Positions 54,394 through 64,000 of a DNA stretch of 64,000 bases are shown here, in pieces. Every line of letters begins with the position of its first letter. The stretch's first letter is position 1. Under the pieces are notes generated by a model that made no database searches, had not been told where the DNA came from, and saw nothing but the letters and a program-made list of their open reading frames with translations. Origin of the DNA: Tenebrio molitor (lineage: Eukaryota > Arthropoda > Insecta > Coleoptera > Tenebrionidae); NCBI RefSeq assembly GCF_963966145.1, contig NC_091047.1, positions 22,506,001 through 22,570,000 of the forward strand. The letters are read 5' to 3'. The translations under genes and the position numbers were made by a program.

Positions 54394-57300
54394 TACATAC
54401 ATCTTTTTATTATTACATATTTACTACCAATTACTTAGTAGCATTATATTCAGTAACGTTTTTACATTTGGTATCATTCTAAAAACTACACTACATTCTT
54501 AGATATCGTACACGTTTCGAGAATTAAAAAAAAAAAAAATCACGATGAATAATTCAAACAATAATCTCCGTTCGCCGCTTATACACGACGTAAAATTTGT
54601 TTATGATCAGAAAACGCCACCCTCGTGCATCAAATAAACATCAGGAAAGGAAACAAAGAACAATGGCCTTCACGATTTCACCGATTCGTGTAGAACAAGT
54701 TCCTGCTCGATACGAAAATTAAATATTCTGTCTCATTAACCGTAAACCTCCCGTCAAGTTATTAATTCTTGGCGGAAAAGGGTCACTCGGGTCTCCGATC
54801 TATTCCCACCTACCATCACATCAAACGCTTTCACATGTTCGAATAATTCACGCATTCCCAACATTTACTGTGGCTTTTCGAAAGGATAAGCGGTTAAGAG
54901 TCCCTTCGAGCTTTCACCCCTTGCTCCTGCCCCGATGCTGCTAATTAGATCGCCATGGCGATAGGTGCCACCCCATTTTCGCACACCTTGCAGCCGACTT
55001 ATTTGCACAATGTCGATACGACAAATCAAACCTAAACAAACGTTCGGCTGACTGCACTCCCTCTATTATTTATTTACTTATGAGAAGGAGCGGTCTCCTT
55101 TGATGTAGAGCTTCGAGCTATTTAGACTATTTGCAGGGATTTATCGTGCGACTGCCGCCATTTGAATTAATTTTGATTTTTGTAAAAATTCACTTGAGTT
55201 ATGTCCCCTGCAATTAGAGACTGTTACAGAGGCGAACAGAACAATTTGTATTAGCTCTAACTGCATCTTTAAGAGTGGCTGATATACGATGCAGGAAATG
55301 ATTTGCATTTATATCACTCTATTAGTATTCCTTATTAAGAGGATAATTAATTCTTCGGCAGCAACGGCAAACAAAGAATCAGAATTATAACCTTGTTTGG
55401 ACGCTTTTTTAACTCTTGTCATTACCACTACTGGTAATTCGATTTTAAATGAATGCTTAATTAAACAATTAAGTTTTATGCACTCATATTTTAAACTACC
55501 GATCTGTTAGCTACATTAATTCGGTGCAAATTGGCATCGGGATAATTAAATCCGTTTTATGGCAAAATCGCCACAATCGATATAACGCTAACGGCTAGTT
55601 TATTTTGTGAATTTATACCTGTTTCTGCAACCACCTTCTTATTTGAGACAATTATCGAAGAATAATTCGTTTGCTTGTATATCATATTTTATAAAACGTA
55701 CACCAATGCGGTTTCCTTGTTTTAAAGCATATTTCCTAGAGGTTACTTCGCATTGGCGTATACAAGGGTGTATTTTTAAAATGTGCCGAAATTTTACCTA
55801 CAAGGTTGTGTCACAACGTAGAAGACTAAAAGCAATTAAAAAAAAAATTGTAGCTCAAAAATTAAATGTCATTTTATTTTTTTACACAGAGTTTTTTAAA
55901 TATTTTTTCCGAGTTCTACATGAAGCCTAGTAGCTCTTGGTTAAAATTTTGCTGCGCATTTCAGGGACACTCTGTATTATAAGAAACAGGAAGTTTACGT
56001 ACACGGCCGCAGCGAGTGTAATCCAAAAAGTTGATTCGCATAATTTTAGCAGCAACAGCGTCTGTAAAATAAAATTATTACGAAAAAATAATTCATAAAA
56101 TTTGGAGTTATTTGTGATTTTTTTTCTTATTGTCTCTTTCAACTTATGAATATGGCACAAAAGTCACTAAGATAATAATGTGACTCATTTTCACATTTTT
56201 ATACAGTCAAGAATCTGCTTCACTGTACCCAATAATGCACCGTGGTATAATGGGTTGCCTATAAAACTAAAACAGAAAACTTCCATATTTAATCTAATAA
56301 ATATTTAACAAATAAACGCAGTAAAATATCTTAAATATAAGACACAAAACACACAATTTATGGATATTAAATTGTTCTTTTTATTATCGTTAAATTTATA
56401 ACGCAAGTTTTTTGACACAAAAACAAAATGAAAAAATTTAATTATGGGTCGAGGGTGTATATTTACATAATTTCTTTATGTGTGTGACCTTTGTTATTTT
56501 TTCATTTCGTGTAATAACGAACCAACACAATTCTGTGACACATTTTTGCATAATTAGATATTCTATTAATGCAAAAATTCTGACACCTACACTTCCATAA
56601 TTCTAAAAAAAAACAAAGTGGAAAATTGGTCACTATAAAAACATCCGATTTAACGGTTATTAAACCATCAAATTTATCAGTTGGTTTAAAATTTCAAATA
56701 AATAAGTTACTACTAATGAGAAGAAAACTTTAAAATGCTCACTGAAGTAGCAACTTTTTTCCTTGTGTAGAAATATGAAGCTATTTTTTTTTAATTTTAT
56801 GATTTTTAGTTAACGGGAAATTATCTCATCGTTCTATACTTTACAGTAATTTTAAAATATAGAGAACTGATTAAATTTCAGTCTGAAACCACAATATTTA
56901 TGATTATGATATGGTTTTAAATAAAAATTTCCATAGGTATAAATCACAGCCAATTACCACGTAAGAGAAACATTTAAACTAATGTAATAACAAAATTTAA
57001 AACAGGATAAATGTTTTGTTTTCGTGGCCTGGATTTGATTTTTTTAAATTATTATTCTTATTTAATTACGTTTTGAAAAACTGTTAGGCCACAGAAGTGT
57101 TATATTGTACAAAGGAACCAACGCAACAATATATCTCTTATGAAACGATTATAATACATACAGGTAAGTACTTATGTACTATTTCTTCTATTGCGCAATT
57201 ATTATGTTCGTATAAATATTTTTTAAATTAATTAAATAATTCAAAACAAATATAGGGATTTTTGTGGGAGTTGGTACCAATAATATAAGACAAGACAAGA

Positions 57301-59409
57301 CAAGACTTGTTCTTTGCTTAGAATTGTCATTTATTTTATTTCAAGTAATTTTAAACCAAAAGTTAATAAACGTGAAGGCATTACGTATCGCTACAAGATT
57401 TTGAGTTTGAAAATTTTAGGTTACGCTTGAAGGTTCGTATTTATTAATATCTGACAGTTCAAAGCACCAATCTGATAAAGTGTACAAAGTTGCGTATCGA
57501 CAAGAAAGCTGTTTCGACACCAGTTTGTTTCATTGCGATCGCAAAATAGGAAAAAAAACATTTGTTGTAATTTTACAAATGTGTGACGCATTGCAATAAC
57601 CAGGGATGTCCGTACAGAACTGTAAAAACATGAAACAGCATTTTTATGATGACAGACGGCAAATTTAATGAGGGAATATACCCACAATAGACGAGGCAAT
57701 AAAAAAATGACAATATGTTTATCGGCATGACAGATGGGCACCGCCACCGTCAATATTTCGTGGAGGCGGCACCTGAGCCCCGCGGGGAGCGCCGTGCCAC
57801 ACACCAATATTTCACATCCCTTAGACATTGTCAACCGTCTTGCCGGCTGACATCAATCAGGGGGGCGCGCAAGATTAGAGATTACCTCCCGTCGCAAACA
57901 TCTCATCCCTCCACCAGATATCGGCAACGAGCTGCGCCCTTATCTCTCACGATTCCTTAATTAATAAACCGAATTCAAACCGAGAGATTAAATTTGACAA
58001 CCCGTCGTGCCCTCGCGTTTTACTGGTTGCCAACTTTAAATTAACACAACATTTAACAGATACGAAGGGATTAAAGGGCCCGAAGACTCCGTGCCTCCGC
58101 ATTCGAGGAGTTGCCTATGATAAATCTGGCGTTGTGTAAGTTGCTCGTTAGATGTTATTAATGTGAGCCGGTGATCTTTGGCTTTCGCCCTCGAGCATTT
58201 AGCGGATCTTACCACCGCATTGTCTGTCGATAATAAGGGGGTTGCTGCCAGTTGCTCGATAAATTATTACCTGACTTTAAAGCCGTAATAAGCCGAAACA
58301 ATTAACTGTTGTCGAGTTTCGAGGAGACTTTGGTGAAACTGAAGACGTTCCCGGACACAACAATAGGATGGGGTGGAGTGAGGAATTTGCGAATTGAATA
58401 GTTCCGCACAAAAACGACGTTTTAATTAAGTTGAAAACGTCCGTGGCGGAACCGAACAAACAAGCGATTCATTTTCAGGCGCTGGAAAATAAAATAAAAT
58501 CGTCCGTTGGAATAACAGCGCTGCTGGTATTATATCGACGCAATTGCAACTGAATTACTTAAATGCGCCCGCGTTTGTGCATTTTTACGCCATTTACTAA
58601 TTGATGCTGGCATTCCGGTTCTTCGCTCTTGGCCATATCATGTTTCCTACAAGTTCGCAAACACAAACAGATAGTGCCAGATGACTTTAGTAAGCTGTCT
58701 ATCACCCAAATTACAACTGACAGATGCAATTGGAGTAATAGCAGTTCAAAGTTTATTGTTATTCCCAGATTCTAATAGAAATCAATAGCGTTAATATCGT
58801 CACGACTGTTTAGATTGTGGAATTGGTAAAATTTACAACCTCTTCTTTTGCATTTTGCACAAATTTCCTTGAAGACGTTCTCACAGTGCTGTCGCAATGC
58901 CATTCTAGGTAATAAAATATTGTGGAAATATATTATAAATAATAATACATGAAATTAAATGGTACAGTAGAGTGCGGGGTAAAGAAAAAAAAGGCCTGAG
59001 AAAAGTCGCAATACGTCAGGTCAGGTTAGGTCAGGTCAGGTAAGGTCTGTCTGTCTTAGCCCTAGACGTTCTCGGAGGAAAGGAAGAATTTGAAATATCC
59101 ATGAAAATGAAAAAAGTGTGCAGTAAGCTGAGTAGCGTGGTTTCTGCGTAAGGATAAGAAAAGATCAGCATGGCCCCTGAGCAAGGAGAAGAAAAAATTT
59201 GCATAGGCCGTGCTTAAGGAGAAGAGAAGATCATCATAGCCCCCGCGCGACAAGAAGAAGAAAATTAGCATGATCCCTGTTTAAGGAAAACACAAGATCA
59301 ACATTGCCCCTGCACAAGGAAAAGAGAAAATCACCATGACTTCTGAACAAGGATGTTGGTAAAACAGTTACGGAAAACCAAAGAAAAGTAAAGCAGATAC
59401 CTACATATA
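54394..59409. other. Host intergenic DNA
   Basis: No gene recognised. GC-richer blocks at about 54540-55110 and 57720-58700; AT-rich between. A GACAAGACAAGACAAGAC stretch lies at about 57291. Confidence 0.4.
59016..59045 (+). repeat. TCAGG-type pentamer array
   Basis: Six pentamers in a row: TCAGG, TCAGG, TTAGG, TCAGG, TCAGG, TAAGG. TCAGG is the telomere unit of Tribolium and relatives and TTAGG the general insect unit. This may be a tiny interstitial telomere-like array or coincidence. Confidence 0.55.
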
Positions 59410-59645
59410 ACGGGTGACTATTAAAATTTTCACTTGGAGTTGGCTTTGAACGAGTTTTTATTTTTTCTGTTACTTTAGACACACGCAAGAACGAACGACA
59501 AATGTCAGTCAGTACAATTGAAACATAACCAAATTAAGAGAAAAAACATTTATTGAAATGTCAAACTTGTCAGTGTCTAAGATGCAACGGAAAACAAAGA
59601 ATGATCCATAGCCAACCCTAAGTGAAAATTTTAATAGTCACCCGT
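59410..59645. mobile_element. TA-flanked MITE
   Basis: 236 bp. Ends ACGGGTGACTATTAAAATTT and its exact reverse; TA at 59408-59409 and 59646-59647. Confidence 0.82.
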
Positions 59646-59802
59646 TATGTTATGAATGGCCGCAGAAAATTGTATAGAGTGAACGAAATAATTTGTGATG
59701 TTTATAAACATTTGCACACAGTTTCTACTTTCTTGGTGATTGATGACGTCAGGACCACGGCGTAGAGTCGGTGAGTTGATTTGATAAATTCGAAAAGGAT
59801 AT

Positions 59803-60144
59803 CTATAGTCCAATATTTACTCTTTTGAGGTGACGTCACGATTTCCGTCCTCGTTTTCTCTTTATTGAAACGACAGAAACAGAAAAAAACAAAAAAAGGC
59901 ACGTTTATTTTATTGATGGTGACTTTGAGGTTATTTTATGCTCCTGTCAATTTGACAATTTTTATTTTTTTTCACTTATTATTATTACATTGATTACAAA
60001 CATAACCTTTCGAAGCAATTGTCAACAAATTTGAAACATTATAGTTATTTATGATCAATTCAAATTTGTTTTTGTCCTAGCTCAAACATACGTGAAGTTA
60101 CTAGATAGTGACGTCATCGCAAAAGGGTAAAAACTGGACTATAG
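59803..60144 (-). mobile_element. MITE-like element, uninterrupted copy of 1023-1944
   Basis: 342 bp. Ends CTATAGTCCAATATTTACTC and, on the other strand, CTATAGTCCAGTTTTTACCC, each followed by a GACGTCA site. Over its length it matches the interrupted copy at 1023-1944 in reverse orientation. Confidence 0.82.
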
Positions 60145-60384
60145 TACAACATTACCCTACAATCTGTCATCGCTTCTTTTGTTTCGTTCAAATTTGACAG
60201 CTAAAAATGTTTCTTCAAACTGCGCGACTATAAGCTGTAAAAATAGAGTTGTCAAAAAGCAAATCCAGTGGCGCCAGTTTATGGACTTGAATGTTCTTTA
60301 TTTATTTATTCGTTTTATTCTCTCATCCAATTTTAAACTCGTTATTTGATATATTATTATTATATATTATTATTATTTGATATA

Positions 60385-60535
60385 CAAGGTGATTCACGAG
60401 GAATAATGAATAGAAAATGCAACCCGCAATTCATCAGGAGAAAAACCCGGACATTTACCGCTTCGATGTCCGGCTTTTTGTTGCAATGTATTGTGGGTTG
60501 CATTTTCTATTCATTATTCCTCGTGAATCACCTTG
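60385..60535. mobile_element. Short TA-flanked MITE with 41-bp perfect ends
   Basis: 151 bp. Ends CAAGGTGATTCACGAGGAAT continuing to AATGCAACCC, inverted without mismatch on the other arm; TA at 60383-60384 and 60536-60537. The perfect arms suggest a young copy. Confidence 0.87.
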
Positions 60536-60548
60536 TATATTATGTATA

Positions 60549-60953
60549 CCGGGACATTTTTTTAACACTGAACATAGTCCATACTAATTCCCTATGTTCA
60601 ATTTTAAAAAACACAGATCAATGAATTGTGAGTTGCTATGCAACCAATTATACACGATCTACAAAAATGGTCGAAATTTTGCAATAATGTTAAAATTTGT
60701 TCCAATTGATGAAATTGGTCTATCATGTGTTGTATTGGAAATGTTACGCACATTTCTAATGATCTTATTAGCATGAAATAAGTGCATTATGTGTACTTTT
60801 TTCGTCAAACAACTTGACCATTTTATTAAACTGTCAAGTACTTATTTTCGTTACCTTGGTTACGTAATTACATACATGCATTGACCTGTGCTTTTTAAAA
60901 CTGAACATAGGGAATAAGTATGGGCTATGTTCAGTATTAAAAAAATGTCCCGG
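60549..60953. mobile_element. TA-flanked MITE
   Basis: 405 bp. Ends CCGGGACATTTTTTTAA and its reverse, then ACTGAACATAG on both arms, with an extra inner palindrome (GAACATAG..CTATGTTC) in each arm. TA at 60547-60548 and 60954-60955; 13 bases from the previous element. Confidence 0.82.
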
Positions 60954-63900
60954 TATATTATTATAAAAATCAGAATCTTCGATCATAATTATATCATCTG
61001 TTATATTATAGCTGAAAATAGAATTTTCAAGCTTTCGGTGAGGTAATCCTTAAACTTCACTTTTAAAATTTGTACAAAATGTGTCGGTCCTTGTGCGAAC
61101 AAGCTGTCTTTTCCAGTTTTTCCAATTTTTCTTTCTCTCTCTCTCTTGCAGACCAATTTGCACACAAAGTAGCCTCGAACAAACGCCGGCTTGTTAATTA
61201 AGTTAAAACCATTCGCCTCCGAATCCTAACAAACAGCCAATTAATTTACCCGTGCACTAAAATAAAATAAAATAATTTGACAAAATGGCGTTTACATCGA
61301 CTTAATGACAACTAAATAGCGCAGCTGCTTACAAATCTGTGCGGTCGTCCCTTTTTCTAATTGACTTTTACTGGACACCATTACAGCTTTTAATCGTCTC
61401 GCGACCTCGTCGTACGTCATAAACAGGATAATTACGAGTTTGCAGAGGAGAGTCCGGACCGCCGAAAAAAAATCAAACCAGCATGGAACTTCCAGGAGTA
61501 AGAAATTACGACGGCCGCCTCGTATATTTTAAAATCGACTGGACGATTGCGTGCGCCCAAGATATTTAATGCTTTGGCGATCGTACTTTATTTGGCAGAA
61601 TGGCTACGTTATTAAATTGTGAGTGAGCTCGTGTGCTTTTGTTTTTCGTCGGCATTTTTATTCGGACGCGAATAATATTAAATTACTAGGCAACTGTTCG
61701 TTAGATTTATCGCTGGAAGTGGATGCAGCTTTTAAATAGTCCTCCGGTATGCAGGGTTCTCTGGCGTAAATTACTTCGTGCGGGTCTCGTTTAATTAGTG
61801 ATGAATGATCGAGATGGAGCTACATGAGGGCTTTTTGTAAAAATGCGCTTCCGGGCAGCGCCGGACTCGGCCTGGCGGCCAGACCTCGAAGAAATATTCC
61901 TAATGAGCACGGTTAAATCACATTGATTTGCAATTACGTATCAATTTGAACCAACAAGGTGGCGTATTGTTTCAATTTCTAAATGACAAAAAAGAAAATT
62001 ATTAAAGAAAGAAATCTCTAAATAAATAAATAAATATGTATGCTGCATATACAGGGTATTTCACGAGTGAGCCTGGCAAAATTGAAAATGCAACACACAA
62101 TACATTCCAAAGTGAACGCGGCTATTTTAAATATCGCATGTTCTTGACTTCAAGGCTATGTAATAAAATTGCATTATTTTTACATTTGATGTTATTGATC
62201 CACCTGGTATTTTAATGTAGGTATAAATAGTACAAGATTGAGAAGACATTTTATACAAGTATCCAAAAAAAAGACGACTCCATAGGTCCCTTATTTATCG
62301 GAAGATTTTAATTATCTAAAGTCAGAATCACGAAGCAATCAAATGTATAGAAAGAGATGGAAATAACAGGAAGTTCAGTTCCTTCTCTCTGATATTTTCT
62401 TATTGGCCCTTCGATAAAAAATGACGTCAAAAGAAGGGTAGCGACAGCGTTCCCTTTATTGCTTTCTCTTTCTACGTTTTTTCGCTCGCGCAGCCTACAT
62501 TAGCAGTCCATATCTATATGTGGATGGATGACGTCATTATGACGTCACGACATTACTACGTTTATCTGTGTTAGTCAACGCGAATATTTGGCATCTTCGA
62601 ATGTTTTGAAACTTGCAGAGCGTGGTAGAGAAAGACCCAGTGGAGCTCGAAAAATACTTAGAAAAAAAATTCGCTCTTCCTGAAGATATAAGCACTTTAA
62701 TTTTGTTCAATACATAGCAGCCACATAGCAGCGTATCTACAGTTACCACAAAATACTATTCTAAAGTCCATTCGTTTTAATAAACAATTGTCAATGTCAA
62801 AAATTCTTAAAAGACCGGACTGTACCACCCCAGATTACCCAGAATATTGTATTTATGGGCCAGATGTATAATGGTTTTTACACTAGATTTTTATTGAGGT
62901 TATGTATATGTTGCAATTTGACGTTTTTCTATCGCAATTACACAAATCACATATCCAGCGACCGGTACGAAAGTACCTACAGAAAAATGATATCTGTTAA
63001 GACCTTGCACATCAAAAGCAATGTTTCGTGATGTTTAATGATTCTGAAAAGCGAGTTGCGTCTTCAAACTTAGCAAGAAGAAATGAAGGTTTGTACAGAA
63101 TATTTACTTGAAATCCAATAAATCGGGAAATGTGAACGGTTAAATAAAATGTGGATTGAAAGATGAAAGACAAAAACTAGTTTAATATGAGAAAAATGAA
63201 AAAACTAGGAAATAGGTTACATCAAAAATATGAGCAGCTTTCTCGCAAATTTCTTTCATCGACATTCATGGTTTTTCCGTGTCCAATTCTTTGCAGTATC
63301 GAACTACTGCCATCTTTTCACGTTGAAGAAGCGACTGACCTGTACCCCTTTTACGTGAAGCCATTCTTCAACTTTAAATTCTTCACCAATTTTGAATTTT
63401 ATGCTTTTATATTTAAACAAGTCCTGCGCATGTCAAATAGATGAAATTTGGCTGACACTGAGAGATACCAAGATGGATTTATGAAATAACTAGGTTTGAC
63501 ATTTTGGCAAGTCTACCAACTTGACAACATTTTGACAATTGTTTTTTAAAACGAATTTACTGTAGCTACGTTGCCGTTCCAATTTTAAGAAAAATTACAA
63601 ACATTTACGATTTTTTTACTCCAAAATAAAGCTATTCTTCAAAAAATTGTCTTACGTTATTATTTTCCACAATCATCTACACCATAAATAACAATAAACA
63701 CTGAACTTTTCAACCTGTATTTGAAGAAAACGCACTTCAAAGAGTGCAGTTTCAGACCTTTGTGGGGAAGTCCCGATTTTTTTTTTAATTTCCACATTTG
63801 GACTACTGAAGTGATCCCCTACAACGCTCTGAATTTGGAATTCGCAAATTTTGAGACACGCCCATCACAACAGATTTGGGATTTTATAAAAAAATCCACG

Positions 63901-64000
63901 AGTTCCACTTGCATGTGGTTAAAATGTTAATTTCTGGTTGAAATTTCCATAAAAGTCCAATTTGGGACTACTACACGAGCGCTAAAAATTCAAACGTCTT
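60954..64000. other. Host intergenic DNA
   Basis: No gene recognised. GC-richer block at about 61130-61960. A lone MITE end (ACAGGGTATTTCACGAG) lies at about 62051 without a visible partner. The final 1.5 kb is AT-rich. Confidence 0.4.

Overview
The window is animal, very probably insect, nuclear DNA: AT-rich, with short GT-AG introns and AATAAA signals, many miniature inverted-repeat transposons, and no bacterial operon or ribosome-binding pattern. A tenebrionid-type beetle is possible because of six TCAGG-like pentamers near 59016, but that is weak. I see no convincing host protein-coding gene; the host DNA looks intergenic or deep-intronic.

The centrepiece is one complete Polinton/Maverick element (an adintovirus-like integrated virus) at 3414-21201, 17,788 bp. 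It has terminal inverted repeats of about 248 bp, whose outer 195 bp are identical, and a perfect 6-bp target duplication TCAGTC. Every core gene is open. From left to right: a small subterminal protein and a 48-residue zinc-ribbon protein (+); then on the minus strand a chromodomain integrase, two conserved Polinton proteins and the packaging ATPase; then on the plus strand a PLA2-domain membrane-active minor virion protein, an adenain-type protease, the single jelly-roll penton-type protein, a 55-residue basic protein and the double jelly-roll major capsid protein; then on the minus strand an unknown helical protein and a 1,263-residue protein-primed DNA polymerase B. Together these could integrate, replicate, package, assemble and mature a virion.

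Between the polymerase and the right repeat (16.67-20.64 kb) lies an accessory island of genes in alternating orientation. Three resemble host regulators: a spliced GTSF1/Asterix-like CHHC zinc-finger gene (piRNA pathway), an NDFIP-like three-pass membrane protein (Nedd4 ubiquitin-ligase adaptor) and a minimal PPP1R15/GADD34-like protein (PP1 recruitment, eIF2alpha dephosphorylation). A three-exon coiled-coil gene sits among them. The last gene before the right repeat is a diverged paralogue (about 56% identical) of the first gene after the left repeat. This island is the most novel part of the window. It suggests a Polinton that has captured host genes acting on small-RNA silencing, ubiquitin/endosomal traffic and translational shut-off.

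The flanks (1-3407 and 21208-64000) hold about fifteen MITE-like inverted-repeat elements. Most are flanked by TA; one is flanked by TAA, and one is hAT-like with an 8-bp duplication. One family has an occupied and an empty copy in the same window, which proves an insertion. There is also a broken Crypton-type tyrosine recombinase at 34.39-35.33 kb. GC-richer, transposon-free blocks alternate with the transposon-rich stretches and may be conserved regulatory DNA.
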